A stretch of 64,000 nt of DNA, from the NCBI GenBank assembly GCA_900323505.1, contig OOIN01000003.1, forward strand, positions 1,116,001-1,180,000. Reading direction: 5' to 3'. The notes beneath the pieces are model-generated. The model saw only the letters and a program-made list of their open reading frames with translations, did not search any database and was not told the origin of the DNA. This document shows, piece after piece, positions 20,646 through 30,800 of this stretch. The position numbers were made by a program, and so were the translations under genes. The number at the start of each line of letters is the position of its first letter. Position 1 is the first letter of the stretch. The stretch comes from Ustilago trichophora. Lineage: Eukaryota; Basidiomycota; Ustilaginomycetes; Ustilaginales; Ustilaginaceae.

Positions 20646-23486
20646 TCAAAGGCCGATCCAAGAGCTCCTTCCGCCAGCATTATGCAGCTTTGTCATGCCG
20701 ATCTTGACCCTCGTAATTGGTGCCTGTGGTAGTGCGCTTGACTGCAGCCCTGACGATGCTTCTGCTGGATGATTTGTCAATGAGACACTGGGGATCCGGG
20801 GTGTATGGGGGGCATTGGAGAATGTATGCTGTTCAGCTGCGGTCCCGTTGGATCCAATGGATGAGCTAGCATCCAACGAGAGCGGTCTGCCCGGGTGTTG
20901 CTGCTTGATGACCCCACCTTCCAACGAAGCAACCGAAAGTGGAAGAAAAGACTCCCCACACCACTCATACCAGACGCGATCGCTCGACGTCATCCTCCAC
21001 ATGTGCACGTCCAGCTCCGAGTTGGCTGGCAGATAGATCGGATCCCGGAAGGGAAAGTAGATAGGGAACCAGCTAAGCATGTCCTTGGACCCCCGAACTG
21101 GGTCTGGGTGGATGCTGAGGGTGACATTGTCGTAGAGGTGCGCTTCGAAGTAACCTGCGAGACCGTGGCAGGTACCAGCTTGGGGAATGTGGAAGGTGTG
21201 TTTCGCTGAGCGAATGTTGTGGCCGTTGGAAGAGGGGAGACCCTGCTCGTCGTATACGAGAGGTGTTATGGCGGAAGGGCGGTGTTCGAAGGTCCAAGAT
21301 TCCTGCACTTGCTCCGAGTTGTGTCGGCCCCCGCGGGCGGCGAGTAGCGCAACATTTTGGAAGAGGACGACATAGGGTGTCTCTGATGCCTTCTGCACGG
21401 CCGATGTCAACGCTGCGTTTGACCCGTTGAGCACCTCCGTATGTAATTTGGATGACGAGAGCGGCGACAGGAAGGCGGTGTAAGAGGATGGGATCGAGAT
21501 GCCGTTGGGCTTGAGGAATCGCATCGCCCCGTCCAAGCACTCGGGCGACAGCTCGTTGTCGCCAAAGCTACCAAGCAGCTCGCTGACGACAATGTCTGGT
21601 CTTTCTGCCATACTTGATGGGACAGGATAACGTCGCATGTCGCCGTACTGCACTCTGACCTGCTCCCCCCACTCGAGCGCCTGGCGCTCCTGCAATGTCA
21701 CGAGCGCATTCGGGTTCTTTTCGAGCGCTACGAGGCGCACCGAACGACCAGCGCGATCCGCCGCATTGAGGCAACGATCTACCAGCGGACCTCTTCCTGC
21801 GCCGCAGACCCAAATCAGCGTGCTCGATGTGACGGGACGATCCAGGAGCGCTTTGTACACTGCCTCCTCGTACAACGCATACTTGACAGGATCACGTTCA
21901 AACACCTCGTAGGTGGTACCTTCCAGGTTGTCCATCAGAGGCTGGAGTGGCGCCTGGAGCCAGTCAGTGTAACCGCGTGCGAACGAATCCACTGCCCCGT
22001 CTGGTGGAGTGGCCTTCTCCAAGTGGCGCACGTATTGCAAGTACGCCAATGGACCGCCCCTTGAATGTGTCGGAGGTGGGCTCTGTACACCGCTGAGCAC
22101 GATGGTGGGGCTCTTCTTGAACATAGAACGGAAGAATGCCTGGGAAGCTTTTGACAAGACGGGGAAGCCTTTGGCGTTGGCAAGATAGGAGGAGCTGGGG
22201 ACCCAGAGCATGCTAACAGGCTCAGCCATCCACCGAGCCAAGATGCTAGGTCCGGGAAGGGGACTGCCGAGATCAAGGGCGAGTTGGAGACGCGTGTTGT
22301 ACGAGCAGAGCTGACGGATCTGCTCCCAAGTTTCCCAAGCCCAATCGTCCTCGGCTCGAAGCAGGGCTGCTGAAGAGGTCGCGCTTGCGTGAGAGGCTTG
22401 CGAACTCGCCGACGCGGTGCTGCCTGCTGTGGTGGAAGCGGTGAGGCCATATCCATTCTTGCCATTCTGACGCGACAGGATCTTGTTGAGCTGATGAGGT
22501 GAAGAGATGGGCAGCTGAATGGTGATGGTCATCCACGAGCCGGCAGGTGCGGTCTCGGCGCTACCACTAGCTAGACAAGAATTGATCGCACGTGCATAAT
22601 CGGCCAGGAAGGGTCGGCGAGCAGGGTCTGACGATGGCGGTGGCACAACGACATTCGAGATGCCGAGGTAGGAGGCGTAGGCGAGCTCCTGTCGCAATGC
22701 CAGCTCGCAGTCGAGACGAACACCTTCGTCGGGAGAGTCGAGTTCAATCCACTGACTGGCGAGAGCGAGGACACCTTCCGTCTCCTCAAGTTTGGTAAGA
22801 TTGACTTCGGTTCGTTTAAAAGCAGGAGCTTTGCGCCACTCCTCAGCTTCGCGTGCGATGGTTGCAAATGTCTGACCTGCACTGCTGGCGGCTGGTGATG
22901 GAGACTGTCTTATTCCCCCCGCAGAAAAACTGTTCAAGCCCTGTCGGCTACTGCTCCGAGCCAGCATGGCTCCACCTGAGGTCATCTGCACAGCTGTCAG
23001 CGGCGACGGCGGGGCAGCAGATGAGCTCGAGGCAGAGGGCAGGTCAGCCGGATTGGCAAGACACAACCTTTCCCATCGCTCTTTCCAGCGCTCGTTGGCA
23101 AGTTCTAGAACGATGAGGTCGTATCCTTGGGATCGGGATAATGTGAGGGTTTTTTGTGCTGGACTGAGTCCATTGAGAGCTGCTGCGGTGGTCGGATCGA
23201 GATCGGCGGTCAGTCCAAGCGCAGCAGGTGCCGGTCCAGTGGCAGTGTTGAGTGCATTGGCGTGTGATGCTTCCGGGAGCGTGGGAAGTGCTTGAATATT
23301 TTGTTGGATGTGCGAACGTCGATTCGGGTTTCCCGATAGCGGTGCTACGCCACCTTGAGCTGAGTTGACAAGGTCTACGGCTGAGGTGGGTACGTGCAAG
23401 GCGACAGAGAGAGGCGGGCGGGCGGTCGATTCGGTCCCGTTGGTCTGAAGCGTCGCCTCCACCGCTCCCATGCTAGAGGACGGCAT
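20646..23486 (-). CDS. PRMT5: Protein arginine N-methyltransferase 5 (HSL7/skb1)
   Basis: A 946-residue single exon; the ATG at 23486 replaces an upstream TTG. It transfers methyl groups from SAM to arginines, making symmetric dimethylarginine on histones, spliceosomal Sm proteins and others. The C-terminal half is clear PRMT5. A TYEVFERDPVKY block holds the Phe that in PRMT5 directs symmetric dimethylation (about 527). Motif I is GAGRGPLVDR (about 560), followed by VALEKNP for ribose binding and a double-E loop in SELLGSFGDNE (about 634). A beta-barrel with WFPIYFP follows. The N-terminal region (TIM barrel in the family) is stretched by Ser/Ala/Pro-rich insertions, making the protein much longer than the roughly 640-residue human enzyme. 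In yeasts the orthologues also regulate the Wee1/morphogenesis checkpoint. Confidence 0.95.
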   Translation of the reverse strand: MPSSSMGAVEATLQTNGTESTARPPLSVALHVPTSAVDLVNSAQGGVAPLSGNPNRRSHIQQNIQALPTLPEASHANALNTATGPAPAALGLTADLDPTTAAALNGLSPAQKTLTLSRSQGYDLIVLELANERWKERWERLCLANPADLPSASSSSAAPPSPLTAVQMTSGGAMLARSSSRQGLNSFSAGGIRQSPSPAASSAGQTFATIAREAEEWRKAPAFKRTEVNLTKLEETEGVLALASQWIELDSPDEGVRLDCELALRQELAYASYLGISNVVVPPPSSDPARRPFLADYARAINSCLASGSAETAPAGSWMTITIQLPISSPHQLNKILSRQNGKNGYGLTASTTAGSTASASSQASHASATSSAALLRAEDDWAWETWEQIRQLCSYNTRLQLALDLGSPLPGPSILARWMAEPVSMLWVPSSSYLANAKGFPVLSKASQAFFRSMFKKSPTIVLSGVQSPPPTHSRGGPLAYLQYVRHLEKATPPDGAVDSFARGYTDWLQAPLQPLMDNLEGTTYEVFERDPVKYALYEEAVYKALLDRPVTSSTLIWVCGAGRGPLVDRCLNAADRAGRSVRLVALEKNPNALVTLQERQALEWGEQVRVQYGDMRRYPVPSSMAERPDIVVSELLGSFGDNELSPECLDGAMRFLKPNGISIPSSYTAFLSPLSSSKLHTEVLNGSNAALTSAVQKASETPYVVLFQNVALLAARGGRHNSEQVQESWTFEHRPSAITPLVYDEQGLPSSNGHNIRSAKHTFHIPQAGTCHGLAGYFEAHLYDNVTLSIHPDPVRGSKDMLSWFPIYFPFRDPIYLPANSELDVHMWRMTSSDRVWYEWCGESFLPLSVASLEGGVIKQQHPGRPLSLDASSSIGSNGTAAEQHTFSNAPHTPRIPSVSLTNHPAEASSGLQSSALPQAPITRVKIGMTKLHNAGGRSSWIGL

Positions 23487-23768
23487 GGTTAACAAGTTTG
23501 TCGGTCAGTAAGTCGATGTTGGTAGTGGCAATGATGATGATGGTGGAGAGGCGATGCGATGGTCAAGTGGTTTTTTGTTAGACAATGGCAAAGTGTAACG
23601 ATCAAGTCGCCGGGATCAGCTGCTCACTTAGCGAGCTCAAGACGAGCTTTTTGTGTTTGTTCTGCTTTGTCCATAAGCATGCTGTCACGCATGGGTAAAA
23701 AAAAGTCTAGGTTTTGGCTTTCCGACTCGGATGTCCCCTGCAGCTGCCCAGAGGCCATAGTGAGCAGG

Positions 23769-23809
<41 letters not shown>

Positions 23810-24274
23810 TCAGAGACCAACACCTAAACAACGCGCCAGCCGAAATTCCTTGTTGTTTGTTGCTTTTTTGATCAGGTCACGCTGCTTGTTGTTTCGCGTC
23901 CCATCGGGCGACGTCGCCTGTTCAGAACGTCCCGATCGTTCGGCAAGCCGCTGCGTGGCGGAATACGCTATGCAACAAAGCATTGTGATTGCTTTCACTT
24001 CGTTTGCACCACTTTCCTTACCCTTTCATCACCCCTCTCTGCGTTCTTGAACTGGTCGTGTTGGGCTTACGAACAAGTCTGACCATATCTGGCCAAGACC
24101 AGAGGGAGTTCACATGCTCAATGCCGCACCCACGAACCTGATCAACTTACAGCTGCCTCTCTAGCGCACGGGCCGATTCATCATCACTTTCAGCGCATCA
24201 GAGAGCATCAGCTCCCATCATTCGTGCCAGACGCATCCATTCGGAACTGACTACACATCTTCAAGGTCGTCACC
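23487..24274. promoter_or_regulatory. Divergent promoter region PRMT5/SPT2
   Basis: 788 bp shared upstream region with no supportable gene. Its most striking feature is the A39 tract at 23769-23807, roughly in the middle. Leader-like pyrimidine-rich sequence precedes the SPT2 ATG. Confidence 0.6.
23769..23807 (+). repeat. Poly-A tract (39 bp)
   Basis: An uninterrupted A39, preceded by GAGCAGG. It sits midway between two divergent starts (about 280 bp from PRMT5 and 470 bp from SPT2). Poly(dA:dT) of this kind is known to exclude nucleosomes in fungal promoters. Confidence 0.9.
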
Positions 24275-26080
24275 ATGTCGAGCTACGCACAGCTCAAAGA
24301 GATGGCCCTCAAGAAGGCCGAGGAAGAGCAGGCCACACTCAACCGAGAGCGGGAGCGCAAGGAGCGCGAGGCAGCCGCCAAAGTTGCTGCGCGCGAGGCC
24401 CAGGAGAGAGAGCAAAAGGAGCGCGAGCGTAAGATCCTCGTACAGCGTATGGCTCGGCAGAAGGAGGACGAAGCACGCGAGAAGATGCGCAAGGAACAAG
24501 CTGCAAAGCTACAACAGGAGAAGCTTGCGGATGACGAGCCGACGGCGAAACCTTTGCCAGCCTCATCCTCAAAGCTGGGCGCCTCAAATTCATCCAAGCT
24601 GAGACCAAAGATATCGGGCTCAACCCAAAAGATTGACCTCTCACATCGTCTTCGAGCTAGCTCCAGCAACGGAGGCAGCCCTCGCAAGAGGCGCAAAGCT
24701 GACGAAGATGACTTTGTCGGCAACCGCCTGGACAAGATCACCGGAACGAAGACCGAGCGCAAATCATCGTCCGCATCATCGAGTGCGCCAAAGAAGAAGG
24801 CTGTTCCGATGACTCGCGAGGAGAAGCAGGCAATGAAGCGTGCCAGAGAATTCGGGTCCATCCCCAGATTGCCTCCAATTGGCCGCATCAGTGCGAGCTC
24901 CGGATCTTCCGGATCAAGCCCAAGCGTCAGTGCTGGCGAGGCGGACGGCTCCAATCGACTTTCCGCCCGAGCACATCTCGCCAAGGACAACGGCTTCGTT
25001 GCACTGGGGACCAAGAAGCGCGACCACCGCTCCATTGACGAGATTGAACGAGATCTTAGAAAGCTCAAGGAGGCCAAGGGACAGGGCAAGAATGATGGAC
25101 CATCTCAGGCTGATCTTGAGCGAGAAGCTGCACTACTTCGAAGGCAAAAGGCTATGGAGGAGAAGCGCAAGGCCGACCAAGAAGCGAGGGAGCGAGCCGC
25201 ACTTAGGAAGGAGAATGGCGACGCAGACGACTCCAAAAACGACCTCTTTGGCTCAGATGATGACGCAGATGTCACTGAACGTCGAAAAGCCTCCCAATCA
25301 AAGGCGAACAAGACGAGCGAGCGTCCCGCTCCCTCAAACGGTGCGCAGAGCAGCTCAACGCACACGAGTCGTCCTCTAGCTCCTCCGCAGCCCAAGGAGC
25401 CGCGCTCGATCGCCACAAGGGCACTAGGTGGCATCAATCCCGCGGATTTCCTTCCTGGAGCTCCTCTACGTCCGGAGGCGATGGCCAGACTTACACAGAA
25501 AGCCAAGACCACGTCCAACACGACATCAGCTCGCAGATCGCCTGACTCGGATTCAGCCTCGAAGACCAAGCGAGCATCATCAGATTCCAAGTCATCGCCA
25601 GCCCCTGCGGCCGCTGCTTCACCGATTGCCCCGCCAAGGAGAGAGACGGCCCGAGATCGATTCATTCGCGAACAGGAAGAGAAGAAGAGACTGGCAGCTT
25701 CGGATGCGTCTGGTCGGGCTGCAGACGATGGACGCAGAGGCGGTGGTCGACGCTCTCGCTCGCCTGACGAGTACGATAGCGAAGAGGATGACTACGAAGA
25801 CGAATACGAGAGCGACGGGATGGATGATGATGATGGAGGCGCTCAAAACTACCGCGACGAGATCTGGAAAATGTTTGGCAAAGATCGCAAAAAGTATGCG
25901 AGCCGGGTGGTGGACAGCGACGATGATATGGAGGCTGACGCAGCTTCCGTGTTGCAGGAGGAGCTGCGAAGTTCCAAGCAGGCCCGTGAGGAAGATTTGC
26001 GGGAAGAGCAGTTGGAGAAGCAGCGCGAACGCGAAAAGCTCCTTCGCAAGCAAGCTCTGAAGCGAGGTTCAGGGCGCTGA
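24275..26080 (+). CDS. SPT2: SPT2 chromatin protein / histone chaperone
   Basis: 601 residues, single exon, ATG at 24275 in a strong CACCATG context. The N terminus (about 1-90) is a highly charged Lys/Glu/Arg helix. The middle is Ser/Lys/Arg-rich and nuclear in character. The family-defining SPT2 domain is at the C terminus (about 520-600): IWKMFGKDRKKYASR, then DSDDDMEADAASVLQEE, then a charged helix ending in KQALKRGSGR. This motif binds histone H3-H4. Spt2 works with elongating RNA polymerase II and keeps nucleosomes in place on transcribed genes. An acidic Asp/Glu/Tyr stretch (about 495-530) precedes the domain. It is divergent from PRMT5 with a shared promoter region. Confidence 0.95.
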   Translation: MSSYAQLKEMALKKAEEEQATLNRERERKEREAAAKVAAREAQEREQKERERKILVQRMARQKEDEAREKMRKEQAAKLQQEKLADDEPTAKPLPASSSKLGASNSSKLRPKISGSTQKIDLSHRLRASSSNGGSPRKRRKADEDDFVGNRLDKITGTKTERKSSSASSSAPKKKAVPMTREEKQAMKRAREFGSIPRLPPIGRISASSGSSGSSPSVSAGEADGSNRLSARAHLAKDNGFVALGTKKRDHRSIDEIERDLRKLKEAKGQGKNDGPSQADLEREAALLRRQKAMEEKRKADQEARERAALRKENGDADDSKNDLFGSDDDADVTERRKASQSKANKTSERPAPSNGAQSSSTHTSRPLAPPQPKEPRSIATRALGGINPADFLPGAPLRPEAMARLTQKAKTTSNTTSARRSPDSDSASKTKRASSDSKSSPAPAAAASPIAPPRRETARDRFIREQEEKKRLAASDASGRAADDGRRGGGRRSRSPDEYDSEEDDYEDEYESDGMDDDDGGAQNYRDEIWKMFGKDRKKYASRVVDSDDDMEADAASVLQEELRSSKQAREEDLREEQLEKQREREKLLRKQALKRGSGR

Positions 26081-26342
26081 GTTGGCCAATCTCATGGTGC
26101 CCGCTACTGTGCAACAGTGTTGCTTGGCTCATTCTGCCACGTTGTATTTTCAGCTTGACTGCAGCATATACAGAACAATGGATAGTGTCATGCATTTTTG
26201 CGATAGTAGTGTACAGTCAGCCACTGCAGGACTGAGAAGGGGTGAATTTTTGGCCAGGGCCAGAGACCGGAGAATGAGAGATGACGATGGCGTAAGCTGA
26301 GCGACACGAGTCATGCTTCCTTCGTGCGTATTGTCGCTTTCC
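26081..26342. other. Convergent 3' spacer SPT2/NAA50
   Basis: A 262 bp spacer with no gene seen. Confidence 0.6.
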
Positions 26343-26993
26343 CTATTGAAGTTGCAGAACCCATGCGCTGGCAGGCTGGATTCTTCGGTAGTAGTTGTCT
26401 ATTGTCTCTGCGACCTTGAAGCCGAACTTTTCGTAAAAGGTGCGTGCCTCATCGTTGGAGGTCTGGACGTGAAGGTAGATGGATTCGACCTTGACAGTCT
26501 TTTTGAGGGGCTCCGGCTTGGTCTCCTTGCCGTTCTTGTCCTTCTTGGGCTTAGGAGTAGGTGCGTCCTTGTCGATGATCTGGATCTCTTTGCCTGGGCT
26601 GACGTGGTCGAGGACGTGTTGCAAGAGGGCAGATGCGATACCAAGACGACGATAAGGAGCAAGAACGCCAAGAGTCATGATGTAGATGCGAACGACGTCC
26701 TTGGAGACAGACTCGAGGCGACAGCAGATGGTGCCGACAGCGACATCGTTGAAGAGGCCCAACTTGCAGATCTCGGCAGCATCAGGGTCGAGGACATCTT
26801 TGTAGAAGCGTTCCGAGTATTGGACGGGGAAGAGGACGCTGTTGAGCTTGCGAAGCTGTCCGAGGTTGTTGGGTGTGAGCTGAGCCACGTCGACTCTCTT
26901 GGGCAGCAATGACCTCACTGGCGCCGCGGGCCGAGGTTCGTAGCTCATCGGAGGAAGAGGCCAAGACGAAGAGGCGGTAGCAGCGATGGTCAT
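26343..26993 (-). CDS. NAA50: N-alpha-acetyltransferase 50 (NAA50/San) with lysine-rich insertion
   Basis: A 216-residue GNAT enzyme that acetylates protein N termini, often with the NatA complex at the ribosome; the family is also linked to sister-chromatid cohesion. Matches: LNSVLFPVQYSERFYKDVL (peptide site, about 51-68), FNDVAVGTICCR, YIMTLGVLAPYRRLGIAS with the acetyl-CoA R-x-x-G-x-A loop (about 104-121), IYLHVQTSN, FYEKFGF and NYYRRIQPASAWVLQ at the end. Two oddities are visible. There is an N-terminal extension of about 30 residues, with a second Met at 16. There is also an extra segment of roughly 30 residues (about 133-169, many Lys and Pro) between the cofactor helix and the IYLHV strand. 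The core is complete, so activity is expected. Confidence 0.94.
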   Translation of the reverse strand: MTIAATASSSWPLPPMSYEPRPAAPVRSLLPKRVDVAQLTPNNLGQLRKLNSVLFPVQYSERFYKDVLDPDAAEICKLGLFNDVAVGTICCRLESVSKDVVRIYIMTLGVLAPYRRLGIASALLQHVLDHVSPGKEIQIIDKDAPTPKPKKDKNGKETKPEPLKKTVKVESIYLHVQTSNDEARTFYEKFGFKVAETIDNYYRRIQPASAWVLQLQ

Positions 26994-27815
26994 GCTCGGA
27001 TGAAAAGCGAGTCGGATGTGCCGTGCGTTGCTGAAGGTGACCTGGCCGAGTGATGCGTTGGAGTCGATGGTGATGGGCGAGTGACTGACAAGAAGTGTTA
27101 GGAGTGCTGCGATAACCTACTTCTTCTGCATGACCCTGACGTTGATCGCTTGCAGTCGAGTTGAAAGACCAAGTCGCCTCAGTACTGGTTGTAGCGATGT
27201 TGGACCGGCCGAAAGAGGCAAAGGCGAGCGAGATATCACGCCGGCTACAGAGTCTTGTTTTTTTTTTTTCTTTTCTTTTTCTTTACCCTCTTTTATTTTA
27301 TTTTTTTAGGCAAGACTCACACACTGGTCATGAGTGGGGTAAAAGCTGCACAGCCAAAAGTGTCAGCTTGTCGCGACCCTTTCGAGTGAGAGTGTACAAT
27401 ATATGCGTTGAAGCCTTTCTCCAACGCACGAGCCTTGTCGACAACCCATTCATCACTCTGATCCCATCTACATTGTCCAACACATTCAACGCCACCCTGA
27501 ACGGTTCTTTCAAAAGTGGAACACAGCGTGATCGTCCATCCTGAACCACGGCAGAGCTCCTCATGACATCTTAACCTTTCGAGCACAGGACGGTAACACG
27601 GATCTGCCGACGATCGAAACCAATTCTATCTCGAGTGGCTCCCTAAGCGCTCCTTCTCTTCCCCACCATCAACTGCATTCAGTCCTTCGACCCACCCAAG
27701 TGCGCTTCAGCTCATTGACTGTGCTGTGGTTTGCTGTGGAGGTCCACAGCAAGAGGGGGAAGCTTACGGCTGCGTTGCAGGCTTGCATAGGCAGAGCATT
27801 GCGTACAGTCAAATC
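26994..27815. promoter_or_regulatory. Divergent upstream region NAA50/ROM2-like
   Basis: 822 bp. A T-rich block at about 27257-27307 (T12 plus T/C and T/A runs) lies about 510 bp before the ROM2-like ATG. The sequence just before that ATG is open in frame from a GTG at 27726, but no earlier ATG exists in that frame. No separate gene is seen. Confidence 0.55.
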
Positions 27816-30800
27816 ATGTCGTCACAACAACCACGCTTCGACCAGTATGGCCACGAGTATGGCCAAGAATATCGACAACCGGCCAAGGGAACTTACTCAT
27901 ACGACACCACCTACACTCGATCCGGCCAGACATCCGATCCGTACCACTCTGACGCTCGCACCCAGTATGGGCCATACGACCCTCGTTATCCTTACGGCCA
28001 TTCTGTCTCGTCTCAGCTGAAGGGTCCTGTCGCTGCACAGCCACCCACTTCCACTTCTTCGACCCCTGCGTATGGCTACGCTCAGCAGCGCAACCCATCT
28101 GCATCGTCATATGATGCGTCAGCGCACCCGACGCAGTCCAGCGCGGACCAATTCAGTCGCATGGAGATCAGAGACGACGCTCAAAGGTCGAACGTTCCGA
28201 CGTATGAATACAGCCATCAGCATTCAACTCAGCAATACGCCCTACCAGAGCAAAGGTATGGACAGAGGTCGGATCGGCCATCGCAGTATTCTCAGCAGGT
28301 GAACCAGTCCCTTCCATCCCAGCAATACTCGCAAGCGTCTGCGCCATCGTACGAAATGGCTGCTTCTGCCCAACACAGCATCGCTCAAGACGGTCGATCT
28401 GCCCTGCACTACTCCCCTTCCCCTTCACAGGCAACAGACTCGCCGAGACCGAACGGCACCTCTAAACCTGCTTCCCTCGGCATGTCGAGTGCGCAGCAAT
28501 ACTCTTCAGATCGTCGCGAACCTATGGATCGACCCGTCTCTTCATCGGCGAGTGGCATCATAAGCTTGTATACAGACGACGGAGGCACACCCCTCGTCGA
28601 TCAACACTCCAACTTTGCCAACTTCTCTGTCGACTCTTCGGTCTCGACCGCTTCCTCTTCGTTCGCTGGAGCACGCTCTCAGGTCGCTGAAAGCGTTCGC
28701 CCCCAACACCAACCTTCGCTGCGAACTAGCCGTCCTCTACCCGTCACTCCTGCAGCCAAGCTACCCGAGCAGCTTCCACCACGCAGTCCAGGGGGATTCA
28801 CCGCATCGACACATGCAACAGCACCAGCCCGATCCGGGCCCGTCTCGCCCGGCTATCGAGCTGATGCTTCCGAGGCATATACCCAGCAGGGCTACTTCAA
28901 CTCGGTTTCCCCTCAACCAGTCGCTTGGTCACCCCCGGTGACACCTACTGCAATGCAGCACAGCACAGCCCCATCCACCTCTTCTAACTCATATGCCGCA
29001 CCATCCTGGAGTCCTTCGCCCAGCTCTCACGGTACCCCCAACACTTCTGCCTATGGTCACCGCCCCCTGCCTTCTACAGCTACATCCCTCGATCGCTCCT
29101 TTTCTCCTCCACCCAGAGACGGAGCAAGCGCCTCACCGCTCTCGGCCTTCAGGTCACCCTCTTATTCGAAAGCCGGCGCCCGTCCCGACGTCGCCTACGG
29201 TCGAGGGTACCGCACTGCCTCGGCAAATCAATCGCACACCGTCGACTCTTCCTATGATCCAGAGTCCTACGACGCCACGAGCACCGATCGTAATGCCCTT
29301 CGACAGCGCACGCGAAGTGAGGCTTCAGACTTATCAGCAAGACCGAGTCGATCCCACCGTCAGCCGCTGCCGCCCATCCCGGGCGCCAAGTCCTCGGCGC
29401 AGCAGACCGAATCTTTGGGGTACGGCGTCCCGACACCGGCTTCTGCCGTTGCTGAGCAGTATACAGCGCCTCATCAAGATCGACAACGTATGGCTTCCCA
29501 AGGTTCCTTGCGGCATCAGGCGAGCTACACACTCGCGTCCCAAGCTAGCACGCGCCCTCAGACACAGCAGAGAAGCGCAAGCTACAGAGATCACCAGAAG
29601 CGCGAGCTCGCACAAAAGTACAGCCATGAGAGATTCGATTCGCTGGCATGGGAGCCCGTCAACAGCCCGAGGTCTAACGCCACCCAGATCCCACAGCAAA
29701 ATGTGCGCAAAAGTCGTATCGAGGCGCCCGAGTGGTCGCTGCTCTCCACAGTCGCCCTTCTTTTGCGCGCCAATGTGCCCCGTGGTATTCAGATCAAAGG
29801 CAGCATCGACTATCCCAATAGCTTCACCGGCAAAGATGCCGTCTCGACACTGCAACAGCTGCTCATCTCGGAAGCAGTGGGATCCCGACACGCTCTTGTC
29901 GCATCGGGCGACCCGGATAGCATCCGCCAAGTGGCACTCTCCCTAGCAAAGTCGCTCAAGAGCCAACTCTTCTTCCACGAGGTCGATTGGGGCGAGAAAG
30001 AGTTGACCGATGATGTCGACGAGGTCTACACGTTCCTCGAGGATAGTCTCGCCGACATTGGGTCAGCGACAGACGATCCCGACGACTGGGCTGCCGCTCT
30101 CAACCACAACTCTGCCTTTGACTCTAGTCTCCAGCTTTCCGTTGGAGGAACCGGCAGTGGCAACAGTGCTGGTCAGCGTCGCAAACCGGCACATACGACC
30201 GACCTCGACGATCTGCCCAATGGCGTTTTCACTCCCCTCACACAATGCTACAGCCCTTTGTGTAGTTCAGGTCGTCCCTCTGCCTGCTACAGTCCATCCT
30301 GTCCCAATTCAGCCTCCAGTCCCCTGCGCCTGCCGGTCACGGATTCCGACAGCAGAGGTGGCAAACTGGGTGGTGTCTTGGATGGTGGATTGTCCGTCGA
30401 TCAGTCCCAGAAGAAGGCTTGGGCCGAGATAGTTCCTCCAGAGCTGCTCAAGAGCGTCCCACAGGCTGAGATTGCCCGTCAAAACGCCATCTTGGAGACG
30501 ATCCAGAAAGAGGAGGAATTCTTGGCGGATCTGGAATTGCTCGACTCCCTCTTTGTACAGGGTCTCCAGCGGCCCAGTGAAGAGGGCGATCCCCCGCCGC
30601 TCCCGATCGGACCGGAGCGCGATGACTTTATCCGCGAGGTCTTTGGCAACCATCGCGAACTGGCCGCCCACATTCGAGTGTTGGTCGAACGCCTGCATAT
30701 CCGGCAGAGGGAAGAGAACCCGATCGTCCAGACCATCGGCGACCTCTTCTTGAGCGCTGCCCTAGACTGGGGAGAAGCCTACACTACGTATCTGGTAAAC

